Shown: positions 21,608 through 31,670 of the stretch, piece by piece | How the letters are laid out: each line of letters starts with the position of its first letter | How positions within the stretch are numbered: the stretch's first letter is position 1 | Source: Gammaproteobacteria bacterium | GTDB taxonomy: Bacteria > Pseudomonadota > Gammaproteobacteria > Competibacterales > Competibacteraceae | Assembly (NCBI GenBank): GCA_020846135.1 | Contig: JADLEK010000053.1 | Coordinates: 124,001-188,000, forward strand | DNA length: 64,000 nt | Direction: 5' to 3' | Notes under the pieces: model-generated | Database searches by the model: none | Told to the model about the DNA's origin: nothing | What the model saw: the letters and a program-made list of their open reading frames with translations, nothing else | Program-made: the position numbers and the translations under genes

Positions 21608-22432
21608 ATGCCGATCATGGCTGCAATTCAAATGGTGTCCGGTCATAGCGTCGCCGGGAATCTGGCCGAGGCCGCCGAACTGCTGGCGCAAGCCGCTGAT
21701 CGGGGTGCGAAGCTGGCGGTATTGCCGGAAAATTTCGCGCTGATGGGCCGACGGGAGACCGACAAGGTGGCGGTGCGAGAAACTGAAGGCGCTGGACAAA
21801 TTCAGGATTTTCTCGCCGAACAGGCGCTGCGCCATAAACTATGGCTGGTCGGCGGGACGATTCCGCTCCGCTCCGGCGACGACCAAAGCGATCGGGTGCG
21901 AGCAGCCTGTCTGCTGTTTGATGATCAGGGCCGGCAGGTCGCCCGCTACGACAAGGCGCATCTGTTTGACGTGCAGGTGGTCGGCAGCCGGGAACGCTAC
22001 GCCGAATCGGCCACCATCGAGCCAGGAGATCGCTATGTAGTCGCCGATACCCCGTTTGGGCGACTGGGGCTGGCGGTGTGCTACGACCTGCGCTTCCCGG
22101 AGCAATTTCGAGCGATGGCCGATCAGGGGATGGAGATCATGGCGTTGCCGGCGGCTTTCACTGCCACGACCGGCGCGGCGCACTGGGAAGTCCTGCTCCG
22201 CGCCCGGGCCATTGAAAATCAATGCTATGTGATCGCCGCTGGTCAAGGTGGACGACACACCAATGGTCGCGAAACCTTCGGTGATAGTCTGCTGATCGAT
22301 CCGTGGGGGCTGATTCTCGACCGACTGGCGTGGGGGCCGGGGATCGCGCTGGCCACTCTGGATCGGGAGTTTCTGGAGGACATCCGCCGCCAATTTCCAG
22401 TATTGACACATCGAGTGCATGGACAAGGATGA
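21608..22432 (+). CDS. Carbon-nitrogen hydrolase (Nit-type amidase)
   Basis: Nitrilase-superfamily amidase of 274 residues, close to the Nit1/YbeM group that repairs deaminated glutathione. The Glu-Lys-Cys triad is visible in LPENFALMGRRE (Glu), RYDKAHLFDV (Lys) and AVCYDLRFPEQFR (Cys). It follows yhdP after 66 bases with an AGGGGAA-like ribosome site, and its 3' end faces the FliD-like gene 13 bases away. Confidence 0.88.
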   Translation: MPIMAAIQMVSGHSVAGNLAEAAELLAQAADRGAKLAVLPENFALMGRRETDKVAVRETEGAGQIQDFLAEQALRHKLWLVGGTIPLRSGDDQSDRVRAACLLFDDQGRQVARYDKAHLFDVQVVGSRERYAESATIEPGDRYVVADTPFGRLGLAVCYDLRFPEQFRAMADQGMEIMALPAAFTATTGAAHWEVLLRARAIENQCYVIAAGQGGRHTNGRETFGDSLLIDPWGLILDRLAWGPGIALATLDREFLEDIRRQFPVLTHRVHGQG

Positions 22433-22445
22433 GATGACCCTCACT

Positions 22446-24782
22446 TCAGGGAGCGACGCCAGTGACTCCAGCGCCGTCCGGCAAGCCCGACAACCGTTCC
22501 AACTCCTGCCTGAGCCACAACTCGTTGGAAAACAACTGCTGCGCCAAGCGACTGACCGTTTCAAGACGGGTGCGATAGCGCATTTCAACCGCCAGGAGTC
22601 CACCCTCAGCGCGTTGACCATCATCCGAATTCAGCGCCTCTTTCGGGGACTGATCGTCCAGCTGCGAATCCCAAGGTTCTTTACTGTCCCGGATTTCCGA
22701 TAACCAATCATTGAAGGAATCCGCCAGCGCTGTGGTAAGTCCATTCTCACTATCTTCTCCGGCTTCTGGCTCCACGAACAGATCCAGCACCTGCTTCGGG
22801 TGGGTCTCTGTCGCAGTGGACAATCGAACCGGTTCGATCAGCAGTGAACCATCGCGTTGCACCATCACCCCCGCCTGGGCCAGCGCCCGCCCCCGTTCCG
22901 GATTCGCCATCGTCCCGACCAATGATTGCCGCAACGGTCCGGCCAGCGCATCGAGGTTGCCGCTTAGGGAGCCTGCGGCGCTATTTAAACGGTTATAAGC
23001 GCCGACAAAAGATTGCACCGTATTTCGCACTGCATCGGCATCGCGCTGCACGGTAAAACCCAATAGTTGCCCCTCACTGGCAGCAGGAGAATTCGCCGCT
23101 TTGCTGATGTTAACCGCGATGCTGTGCGCCATGGTTTCCCCGGGCAGGCGCATCGCCAGCCGATAGCCGGCGCTATCCTTAACCACCGCCGCGCCGAGAT
23201 CGGGATTGCCGGCTTGAATCGCATCGCGCAGTCCGGGCAAGGTATCGTTACCGTCGCTCAGGGCCACATTGACCGGCGCCTGCTGAGGATCGGCCAGAAA
23301 GCGCTGGGCAACGGCGTCATAATGACCGATCTGAAACTGGAGAGTCATCGGAGCCAGGCGGTCGCTGGATCGCAACAGCGCAGTGGAGATCAAGGTCTCT
23401 TCCTGATTCAGATACAGGCTCTCGGTGGTCTGGGCGCTGGTTGGCGGCGCTGGCCGGGGCATGGCCCGAGCAACTTCGCCAGAGGCCGTTTTGAGCAGCG
23501 GCGCGGTTATCACCGGTTCTGGCGAGCGATCAGCCACTGGCGTCGGATTGGCTAACAGGCGGGCTAATCCGGTCACAACCCGCGTTTTTTCCTGAAAGTC
23601 AGCCAAAGCGGAGTTCAGCACTGTTAGTGGCGAGGGGGTAGCAATCGACCCTGATGGCCGCAATGGCAGGGATGACGGCGACGGTTGCGCCTCATCGGGA
23701 TTAAGATCCATCGTGCTAAATAGCTTGGTAATCGTTCGTGGTTGCGCAGCCATCGCTGCCTGTAGCCTGCCAGCATCCAGTCGCAATTCGCCATTCTGAC
23801 CTGATGTCAGACCAGCCGCTTGCAAGCCAGGCAACCGGGTGGTCACCATCGTCAGAGTGTCGAGCAATCGCCGGGCCTGCTTGCCCAGATCGGCGGCAGC
23901 AACATGACTGGCAAATCCACCATTTCCGCCGGATTGATCGCCGGCTGGTTCGGGGGTGACTGGATCGCTAGTGAATTTAGGTGTCCCCACCAACACTGTA
24001 GGCGTGAGCAGCAACGCCGAGGAATGGCCAGCGTTGGTAGGTACTCCCCCAGCGCGGTTGGCTGGCTGACCGACATCGCGGAAAGGTTGCAACAAAGATG
24101 GCCGGTGTTCGCTATCAGGACTGGTGTGCCGGGCTACTCCAGACTGACCGGATTTCAGCGCTTCTTCGCCGCCAGTGAGTGATTCAGGCGTTGATGCCTC
24201 GCCTGGATCGGCCAACTGCGTCAGGACCGTGACCAACCGGTTATGTGCAGTAACGAAGGTTTGAATCGCCTGGGTCAGCACTGCGGCGGACTGGGATGAG
24301 GTTGCCAGCGGATCGGACGTTGATGCAGTGGGTAAACCAGTTTGCGGACGTGATTGTGGCAAATTAGCGTCGATAAGACTGCTGTCATTCAATAGCAATG
24401 CTGGACGGATCGCCGGATTCTGACCGCTGGCTGGCGCTGGCTTCCCGGTAGCGACAAAAAAACCGGCCTCGTCTGCGGTCTGCGCAGGAGGGGCATCCGG
24501 GTTGGCAGCCTCCGGCACCGATTCGGTAAACAGCGGCTTAAGATTCAGAATCTTGGCCAGTGCTGTCAGGGTCGTTGCGGCATTCCGAAATTCCGCCAGA
24601 GCGCTCTTGAACCCGCCCAGGGTGGATAATTGCGCTGGCTGACTGCTGCTGATCGTCCTGGTGGTTCCAGGAATGCCAGTGGGTGGCTCTTCGCTGGGCG
24701 CGATGGTCACAGTCGCCAGCGGGTTCGTCTGGCGATTCACGTCCGCCAGGACGCTGCGCCCTGAAATCAGCATGTCAACCAT
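22446..24782 (-). CDS. Solitary FliD-like (flagellar hook-associated protein 2-like) protein with internal duplication
   Basis: A 778-residue protein whose C-terminal third resembles the FliD filament cap: an AVRNTVQSFVGAYNRL helix near 584-599 and GVMVQRDGSLLIEP near 638-651. Each of three FliD-like elements appears twice. The helices KSALAEFRNA (59-68) and NSALADFQEK (390-399) are alike, as are VLTQAIQTFVTAHNRL (168-183) and the 584-599 helix. SGQNGELRLDAGRLQAAM (327-344) matches the 638-651 region. Pro/Ser/Thr-rich linkers separate the parts. No signal peptide or flagellar gene is near. The ATG at 24782 was taken because the MVDMLISGRSVLADV start looks natural. Family membership is moderately sure; function is unknown. 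Confidence 0.6.
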   Translation of the reverse strand: MVDMLISGRSVLADVNRQTNPLATVTIAPSEEPPTGIPGTTRTISSSQPAQLSTLGGFKSALAEFRNAATTLTALAKILNLKPLFTESVPEAANPDAPPAQTADEAGFFVATGKPAPASGQNPAIRPALLLNDSSLIDANLPQSRPQTGLPTASTSDPLATSSQSAAVLTQAIQTFVTAHNRLVTVLTQLADPGEASTPESLTGGEEALKSGQSGVARHTSPDSEHRPSLLQPFRDVGQPANRAGGVPTNAGHSSALLLTPTVLVGTPKFTSDPVTPEPAGDQSGGNGGFASHVAAADLGKQARRLLDTLTMVTTRLPGLQAAGLTSGQNGELRLDAGRLQAAMAAQPRTITKLFSTMDLNPDEAQPSPSSLPLRPSGSIATPSPLTVLNSALADFQEKTRVVTGLARLLANPTPVADRSPEPVITAPLLKTASGEVARAMPRPAPPTSAQTTESLYLNQEETLISTALLRSSDRLAPMTLQFQIGHYDAVAQRFLADPQQAPVNVALSDGNDTLPGLRDAIQAGNPDLGAAVVKDSAGYRLAMRLPGETMAHSIAVNISKAANSPAASEGQLLGFTVQRDADAVRNTVQSFVGAYNRLNSAAGSLSGNLDALAGPLRQSLVGTMANPERGRALAQAGVMVQRDGSLLIEPVRLSTATETHPKQVLDLFVEPEAGEDSENGLTTALADSFNDWLSEIRDSKEPWDSQLDDQSPKEALNSDDGQRAEGGLLAVEMRYRTRLETVSRLAQQLFSNELWLRQELERLSGLPDGAGVTGVAP

Positions 24783-24877
24783 GATGGTCTCTCGTCGCTA
24801 ACGGCCTGAATATGAAGTATCGTTGGTTTTCGTAGCATGAAAACCGCCCTTCATTTTATCGCTAATGGAAGCAGCAA

Positions 24878-26056
24878 ATGATTCTTGGCGCTGTTAACGC
24901 TCTCCGCTTTGTCCTTGCCCTGTCTGCCGGCCAGCAGCGGTTTGTGGCAATTACTTTTCTTTTTCAAGCCATGGCTTTTTTTACCAGCTCCGGGTGGGCG
25001 GAGAAGCCGGTTTACCGGGTGGATTGGAGCCAGTCGCAGTTGAGCGTTAGCGCAAACCAGGCGCCGCTGGACAAGGTTCTTGCCGAGGTTATCGCACGAA
25101 CCGGACTGAAGGTGCGTGGCTTACCCGCCTTTTCGGAAGTGGTGAGCGTTGAATTTAAGAGATTGCCGCTACGGGAAGGTTTACAGAAACTGCTTACTGG
25201 GAAAAGCTATTTCATTCTCGACAAGAAATCCGCCAAGGGCGTCACGGAACCCGGCCTTATCCTGTTTCTCAATTCGCCGCCCAACAACGCCTTATTGCCA
25301 ACGGACCCGAATACAGCGCCAGTCGTAGCGTCTGAGAATGGCAACGCCGAAGTCCTGGAGTTCTTTACCCAGCAGGAAGCGGGAGTCGGGGGTGTCGAAT
25401 TCGATGGTTCTCAAACGCTGGAGTCCCTTTCACAGCCGGCGGTAGAAGCGGAGAGTAGCGGTTCTGAAATCCCGGAGTCTTTGCCGCAACCTGGAGCGGT
25501 AACAGAGAGTAGCGGTTCCGAGGCTCCAGACCGTCTTTCACAACTGGAGCAGGCCATTAGCGCCAATGCGCCGGATTTGCAGGATTTGCAGGATAAGCTG
25601 TACGCTGCGACCCAGGATGATGAACCACTGATCCGGGAACTGGCCTACCGGGAACTTTTCCAACGTAACGATGCAACGGTTGTGGATCTGCTGCGGCGCG
25701 ATGCCCGCAGTGAAAATTCAGATGTGCGCCGGATCGCGCTGGATTTGCTCTCTCAATTCACCGGAGAAAATGCAGTTGATGTTTTGACGGAAGCCGCTAG
25801 CGACAGTAATACCGATATCCGGCAGATGGCGATGGAAAATTTAGCTAAAAATGCGCAAGGTGTGGCTATCATCAAAGAGAAACTGCGCGATCCGAACCCG
25901 GAAGTCAGAATGACCGCTCTTGAATCCCTGGCGTCTCTGGGGAATGGATCGGCTGCGGAGGCGGCAGTAGCAGCCTTGCATGATTCTGACGAACAGGTGC
26001 GTTCCCGGGCGGAAGCCATTCGCCAGGAATTGCAAGCGATGCCAGCGGTAGAGTGA
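24878..26056 (+). CDS. Exported protein with STN-like N-terminal domain and HEAT repeats
   Basis: A 392-residue protein not recognised as a named family. After an N-terminal hydrophobic segment (residues about 20-41, ending SSGWAEK) comes an STN/secretin-TonB short domain (LSVSANQAPLDKVLAEVIARTG to KSYFILD, about 52-110). Next is an acidic linker with two imperfect copies of an ESSGSE-P-x-LPQ motif (about 190-222). At least four HEAT/PBS-type repeats fill residues 240-390 (for example IRQMAMENLAKNAQG and VRMTALESLASLG). STN domains occur in secretins and TonB receptors, and HEAT repeats bind proteins, so a periplasmic adaptor role is inferred. The serine protease gene follows 40 bases later on the same strand. 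Confidence 0.6.
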   Translation: MILGAVNALRFVLALSAGQQRFVAITFLFQAMAFFTSSGWAEKPVYRVDWSQSQLSVSANQAPLDKVLAEVIARTGLKVRGLPAFSEVVSVEFKRLPLREGLQKLLTGKSYFILDKKSAKGVTEPGLILFLNSPPNNALLPTDPNTAPVVASENGNAEVLEFFTQQEAGVGGVEFDGSQTLESLSQPAVEAESSGSEIPESLPQPGAVTESSGSEAPDRLSQLEQAISANAPDLQDLQDKLYAATQDDEPLIRELAYRELFQRNDATVVDLLRRDARSENSDVRRIALDLLSQFTGENAVDVLTEAASDSNTDIRQMAMENLAKNAQGVAIIKEKLRDPNPEVRMTALESLASLGNGSAAEAAVAALHDSDEQVRSRAEAIRQELQAMPAVE

Positions 26057-26096
26057 TTGTGTGATGATCAAACAACAAATGGAAGGAGTTTAACTG

Positions 26097-28178
26097 ATGA
26101 GAAAACCGGCTTTTTTCTTTAAAACGACTCTAGCAACGGCGGTCGCCTCTTGTCTGCTGATGGGAAGCGCGGCGCGGGCTGGCGAACTGGGGTTTGGGTT
26201 TAAACCCGGCCTTGTAGCGGGACAGGATTATGTGGCGGGCGAACTCATTGTGGGTTATCGGGAAGGTTCTGAGACCCAGTCAATAGTCAGTGTGGCGCAG
26301 GCGGCAGGCGGCAGGGTGAAAAATACCGTTTCGGGTCCAGGCAGCGCGGCGCTCGTGGACTTTGGGAATGAGGAACGAGCGCTGGCTGCTATCGCCAAAC
26401 TGAGGAATCAGCCGGGTGTGCTGTTTGTGGAAAGGAATGGCATCAAGCGAGTACCGCCGCTACCCCAATTATCGAATTTGCCCAGGAAAGGTTTGCAAGG
26501 CGCTAAAGAGCAGGCCGGAGCGGGCGTTGCGCCCAATGCGGTATCCGCCGATCCGGGTACTGGTTTTCAGTATCACCTGACCGTAATCCGCAAGACGGCA
26601 GCCCTGCCGGCCTTGTCGGCTGTGCCGCCGACAGTTGCGGTCATCGATACCGGCGTGGATTACACCCATCCTGACCTGGCGGGCAAGGTGATCTTGGGCC
26701 AGAACACGGTGGCCGGCAACATGAATCCGTTTGATGACGATGGTCATGGCACCCACGTCGCTGGCATCATCGCCGCCAGGGCCGCTAATGGCCAATACGG
26801 CGAAGGCGTTTGCCCGAATTGCAAGATTTTGGCAGTCAAGGTATTGAATTCAGCAGGATGGGGAACCGATTTTCAAGTAGCCCAGGGCATGGAATACGTT
26901 CGGACTGTAGCTGCTGCTCCGCCGGTCAAGGTGGTCAACATGAGTTTGGGCGGTGGTGCCAGCACCTTAATTGCCGCCAAGGTTCTGGCGTTGAAGAATG
27001 CGGGGAAGGTGCTGGTGGCGGCGGCGGGGAACCAGAACCTACAGACTGGCGCCAGTTTCCCCGGAGCCGATCCGAATACGGCGCTGCGGGTGACGGCCAC
27101 CGAGCAGAACGATTGTCGGGCCTATTTTTCGAACTTCAGCCCCGCAATCAAACCTGCGCTTTACAACATCGCTGCGCCCGGCTGGAAAATTCCTTCGACG
27201 GTTCCGGATTTGGGCTATGCCTATTATTCGGGAACCTCAATGGCCAGTCCGGTCGTAGCGGGCGCAGCCGCTCTGGTGTGGGGGCAGTTTCCCGCGTTGA
27301 CCCGCGATCAACTGGTTACCCGGTTGATCAACAACGGCAAGACGATTAGTTGTGGTTTCGCGGCGAGCACCAAGCGCCTGGATGTCCGCAAGGCGATTAC
27401 TGGCGGGTCGGAAACCGCCTTCATTGGCCGATTGCTGGATCCGTTCACCGGCAAAGCGCCCAGCCTGAATACCAGCCCCGCCAACGCCCGCTTGTTCTCC
27501 GGCGCTGCTCAACTGAAAACCGACTTGACCGACCGGGGCGGTTCTTATGAAATGACCGGTCTTGCCGCAGGTCTCAACCGGATTCTCAAGGGCAACCGCG
27601 CTGGTTATGTCAATGCTCCACTGAGAACCGGCATCCCCATCACCGCCAGCGTAGTGAATGGTCCCTACACCGACGCGCTCCCTGCCTCACGACCAACAGG
27701 CAACGCCACCATTACCCTGGACTGGAAGAATACCCAGCCCTCTGTAGATACGGTCGGTTGTACTTCAGCGTGCAACGGCTGGGAACTTGATCTTTATGTG
27801 AAGCTACCCTCCGGGATTTATGTCTATTGGGGCAATTCAGGCAATCTGCTCACAGCGCCGTTTGTGTTCCATCCGCGTGATTCCTATTACGATCTGGAAC
27901 CGCTTGAAACCGCCGTGATCAGCAGCGCCGCCGCCAATGGGGTTTACAAGGTCTTCGCCCGTAATGAATGGGGCGGCGAGATCTATTGGAATGATTCCTG
28001 GACCAACTCGCTGGCGTCAGTGCAGCTGTATAACGGCGCAACTCCAATCGGCGCGTTCTATCCGATGCCGCCGGCTACTTGTGGAACCAATCAGTACTGG
28101 TATGTCGGCAACTTGGAGAAGACGGGCTTGGCGTATGCCTGGACCTCAGTCAATGCCTGTAGTAACACGAGGCCCTGA
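26097..28178 (+). CDS. Secreted subtilisin-like (S8) serine protease
   Basis: A 693-residue exported protease. The signal peptide is residues 1-28 (ending at AARAGE). A propeptide-like region follows (VAGELIVGYREGSETQ to GVLFVERNG, about 45-112). The catalytic triad is Asp184 (VAVIDTGVDYTHPDL), His217 (DDDGHGTHVAGI) and Ser381 (YYSGTSMASPVVAGA). The oxyanion Asn is in AAAGNQN. Beyond residue 430 is a region of about 260 residues with no domain I can name and several Cys and Trp residues. The ATG has a strong site GGAAGGAG. It probably shares a transcript with the STN/HEAT gene and ends at a clear hairpin at 28205-28230. Confidence 0.92.
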   Translation: MRKPAFFFKTTLATAVASCLLMGSAARAGELGFGFKPGLVAGQDYVAGELIVGYREGSETQSIVSVAQAAGGRVKNTVSGPGSAALVDFGNEERALAAIAKLRNQPGVLFVERNGIKRVPPLPQLSNLPRKGLQGAKEQAGAGVAPNAVSADPGTGFQYHLTVIRKTAALPALSAVPPTVAVIDTGVDYTHPDLAGKVILGQNTVAGNMNPFDDDGHGTHVAGIIAARAANGQYGEGVCPNCKILAVKVLNSAGWGTDFQVAQGMEYVRTVAAAPPVKVVNMSLGGGASTLIAAKVLALKNAGKVLVAAAGNQNLQTGASFPGADPNTALRVTATEQNDCRAYFSNFSPAIKPALYNIAAPGWKIPSTVPDLGYAYYSGTSMASPVVAGAAALVWGQFPALTRDQLVTRLINNGKTISCGFAASTKRLDVRKAITGGSETAFIGRLLDPFTGKAPSLNTSPANARLFSGAAQLKTDLTDRGGSYEMTGLAAGLNRILKGNRAGYVNAPLRTGIPITASVVNGPYTDALPASRPTGNATITLDWKNTQPSVDTVGCTSACNGWELDLYVKLPSGIYVYWGNSGNLLTAPFVFHPRDSYYDLEPLETAVISSAAANGVYKVFARNEWGGEIYWNDSWTNSLASVQLYNGATPIGAFYPMPPATCGTNQYWYVGNLEKTGLAYAWTSVNACSNTRP

Positions 28179-28204
28179 GTAACCACCTTAAGCCCTGCGA
28201 TCAT

Positions 28205-28230
28205 GCCCGGACCATCAGTCAGGTCCGGGC
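28205..28230. terminator. Hairpin between the S8 protease and msrB
   Basis: A perfect 9-base stem GCCCGGACC/GGTCCGGGC with an 8-base loop lies between two convergent genes. T-rich tails are short, so this is a likely but not certain bidirectional terminator. Confidence 0.6.
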
Positions 28231-28241
28231 TTAATGAGGCA

Positions 28242-28640
28242 TCACTGATTTTTATCCAGTTGCAACGCCGCCGAGTTGATGCAATAGCGCAAGCCGGTCG
28301 GCGCGGGGCCGTCATCGAAAACATGACCCAGATGCGCTCCACAATCGGCGCACAACACCTCAGTCCGGCGCATGAACGCGCTTCGATCTTCAGAAGTAAC
28401 CACATGCTCAGCCTGCGCCGGCTGCCAGAAACTCGGCCAGCCGCTACCGGAATCGAACTTGGCGTCGGCATCGAATAACGGAATTCCGCAACAGGCGCAG
28501 CGATAAACGCCCGGTTCATGGCAGTCATGATATTTGCCAGTAAACGCCGGTTCCGTACCCTTCTGACGGCAAATCCGGTATTGCTCCGGGGTCAACTGCG
28601 AACGCCAATCGGCATCGCTTTTCTCAACTTTGCCATTCAT
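28242..28640 (-). CDS. msrB: Peptide-methionine (R)-S-oxide reductase MsrB
   Basis: Repairs R-methionine sulfoxide in proteins with thioredoxin as reductant. The product has 132 residues. Two zinc-binding Cys pairs are visible (YRCACCG and [13 protein letters not shown]), and the catalytic Cys is in [17 protein letters not shown] is the substrate-pocket motif. There is no signal peptide, so it is cytoplasmic. trxB, the source of reduced thioredoxin, lies three genes upstream on the same strand. Confidence 0.95.
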   Translation of the reverse strand: MNGKVEKSDADWRSQLTPEQYRICRQKGTEPAFTGKYHDCHEPGVYRCACCGIPLFDADAKFDSGSGWPSFWQPAQAEHVVTSEDRSAFMRRTEVLCADCGAHLGHVFDDGPAPTGLRYCINSAALQLDKNQ

Positions 28641-28647
28641 GTCAGCA

Positions 28648-28688
28648 CCTTTAGCCTTTAGCCTTTAGCCTTTAGCCTTTAGCCTTTG
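28648..28688. repeat. CCTTTAG heptamer tandem repeat (5 exact copies plus a partial)
   Basis: Five exact CCTTTAG units (28648-28682) followed by CCTTTG. The repeat lies between msrB and the antiporter gene and overlaps the antiporter's last codons and its stop codon, so the C-terminal Ala-Lys-Gly comes from repeat sequence. It resembles the short tandemly repeated heptamers known from filamentous cyanobacteria in form, not necessarily in origin. Confidence 0.85.
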
Positions 28689-30252
28689 ATTTTTCCAACG
28701 CTTCCCAGACATGCTCGGCCAAGCCAACGCCGACTTCATTGAACGCCAGGAAGGTCATATCGGCGCCTGCGGTTTTCAGCGCCGCCGCTTCTTCGGGATG
28801 CGTGCTGATGGCGCTGATCAAGCCCTGAAACCCATGCCACCGTAATTGTCGGCTGGCGATCCGTTTCGCCTCCGGATCGGGCATCGCCAGAATCACGGCT
28901 TTTAACCCGTCCAGTTTGATCCGGTGCCAAAATCCGGGGTCTTCGGCATCGGCATACACCACTCGCCGCCCTTCGTGAATATGCCGCTCCACCTTGCCCA
29001 AGTCGGAATCAATGCCCGACACCATCAGCACCTTGTGATCCACCGACACGTTCTGGCGCTTCTTGAGAAAGTCGTAAGCGGCAGCCCCGGCATGACCCAT
29101 ACCGAGAATCAGAATCTGAGTGCTGCCCAGCGACACCGGCTGTTCGTCGGGATGATGCTCAAGACCTTCAAAGCCGGCCAGTCGCCCCTCCAGCCGCTCA
29201 TACAGGTCATGGGCGAACCGATTGAACGGAGCGGCGATCACGAACGACAGCGCCACGGTGATCGCCAGCAACACCAGCCAGTCGGGGGATAACTGGCCAT
29301 TACCGACCATAAATTCCACCACGATCAGGGCAAACTCGCTGTAGCTGGCCAGCGCCAGCGCGGCCAGAAAAGCAGTGCGGGCGCGCAACCGGAATGCAAC
29401 CAAAACCAGAAAAAACAGCCCGGCCTTGAGCGGCAACAGCAGCGCCAGCAAGGTTGCCCCGCCCAGGCTCGCCAGACTCGGCCAGCCTAGCAGGCCGATT
29501 TGCAGGAAAAACCCGACTAGCAGGACTTCCTTGAGCGACCACAACGATTTCGCCAGTTCCATCGCTTTGGGATGACCAGCCAGCAACGCGCCCAGCAGCA
29601 ACGCGCCCAATTCAGGACTCAGGCCCAGATGCTCGAAACCTAGGCCGCCGACGGTCAACGCCAGCGCCAAGCCGAACAGGACCAGCAATTCATCGTGGCC
29701 GCTCCAGTCCAGCAGCTTCGCCACGAAGGGCCGCAACAACGGCAAGCCCAAGACCAGCAGCGCCCACGGCGACGGCGCTCCGGCTCCTACCAGCGCCATT
29801 AGCGCCAGCGCCGCCAAATCCTGAATAATCAGAATGCCAATCGCCAGCCGGCCATGAAAGGCGCGCAGTTCCGCTTTCTCTTCCAGCGCCTTGGCCGCCA
29901 GCACCGTGCTGGAAAACCCCAGGGTCGCAGCCAGCAGAAACGCCTGCCCCTCGGCCAGTCCGGGAATCGCGCAGAACACCAACCCCAGCAACGCCGTGCT
30001 GATCACCAAATGCAATCCACCACCAGCCCATACTTCCGGCCCAGCCAGGCTCTTGAACCGCAGCTTGAGGCCCACGCTGAACAGCAGCAGCAAAACGCCG
30101 GCATGGGCGATCTGATGTAGGGCTGCGCCGCCGTGCTGACCGAGGCCATTCAGCACAAACCCGGCGACCAGATAGCCAACCAGCGCCGGCAGGCCAAAAT
30201 GCCGGCACAACAACCCTAATCCAAACGCTAATCCCAACCAGAGCGCATCCAT
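28672..30252 (-). CDS. CPA2-family monovalent cation:proton antiporter with RCK domain (KefB/YbaL-like)
   Basis: A 526-residue membrane protein. About twelve hydrophobic segments (residues 1-350) form the Na/H-exchanger fold, including GFSSTVLAAKALEE and the GALLLGALLAGHP region. A cytoplasmic RCK/TrkA-N domain follows (ILILGMGHAGAAAYDFL, about 378-394) that binds a nucleotide. It probably exports K+ or Na+ against protons, possibly gated by NAD(H) or glutathione adducts. The start codon is 9 bases downstream of the glsB-like stop. The specific ion is not deducible. Confidence 0.88.
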   Translation of the reverse strand: MDALWLGLAFGLGLLCRHFGLPALVGYLVAGFVLNGLGQHGGAALHQIAHAGVLLLLFSVGLKLRFKSLAGPEVWAGGGLHLVISTALLGLVFCAIPGLAEGQAFLLAATLGFSSTVLAAKALEEKAELRAFHGRLAIGILIIQDLAALALMALVGAGAPSPWALLVLGLPLLRPFVAKLLDWSGHDELLVLFGLALALTVGGLGFEHLGLSPELGALLLGALLAGHPKAMELAKSLWSLKEVLLVGFFLQIGLLGWPSLASLGGATLLALLLPLKAGLFFLVLVAFRLRARTAFLAALALASYSEFALIVVEFMVGNGQLSPDWLVLLAITVALSFVIAAPFNRFAHDLYERLEGRLAGFEGLEHHPDEQPVSLGSTQILILGMGHAGAAAYDFLKKRQNVSVDHKVLMVSGIDSDLGKVERHIHEGRRVVYADAEDPGFWHRIKLDGLKAVILAMPDPEAKRIASRQLRWHGFQGLISAISTHPEEAAALKTAGADMTFLAFNEVGVGLAEHVWEALEKSKAKG

Positions 30253-30261
30253 GAGTCCGCG

Positions 30262-30504
30262 TTAAGCCTTCTTCAAGACCCGCACCACATACAGCAGCAC
30301 GATGGCGCCAACGATAGCGGTAATCAGGTGGCCGATCAGGCCCACAGCGGCGAAACCGATCAGCCGAAACAGAAAGCCGCCCACATAAGCGCCAATCACG
30401 CCCACAACCAGATTGCCACCCAATCCCAGGCCGCCGCCGCGCATGAAGGTGGTCGCCACCCAACCGGCAATCAGGCCAATCAGCAGAAATCCAATTAAAT
30501 ACAT
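30262..30504 (-). CDS. GlsB/YeaQ/YmgE-family small stress membrane protein
   Basis: An 80-residue hydrophobic protein of the transglycosylase-associated protein family. It has three glycine-rich transmembrane segments: FLLIGLIAGWVATTFM, the GLGGNLVVGVIGAYVGGFL segment, and LIGHLITAIVGAIVLLYVV. Members are induced by general stress, but their biochemical activity is unknown. It sits between trxB and the antiporter on the same strand, in a short stress-flavoured cluster with msrB. Confidence 0.88.
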   Translation of the reverse strand: MYLIGFLLIGLIAGWVATTFMRGGGLGLGGNLVVGVIGAYVGGFLFRLIGFAAVGLIGHLITAIVGAIVLLYVVRVLKKA

Positions 30505-30560
30505 CGTATGTCTCCCAGGTTATCAATGCGTTTGGCGTTAAAAGGTCGCAGCGAGTCAGT

Positions 30561-31590
<1,030 letters not shown>

Positions 31591-31670
31591 CAAATTGCCT
31601 TAAACAAGGCGATTGCGGCGCTTAACCTTGCTGCACCTTAGGGCGAATTGCGCCAATTCAAGAGGACTTA

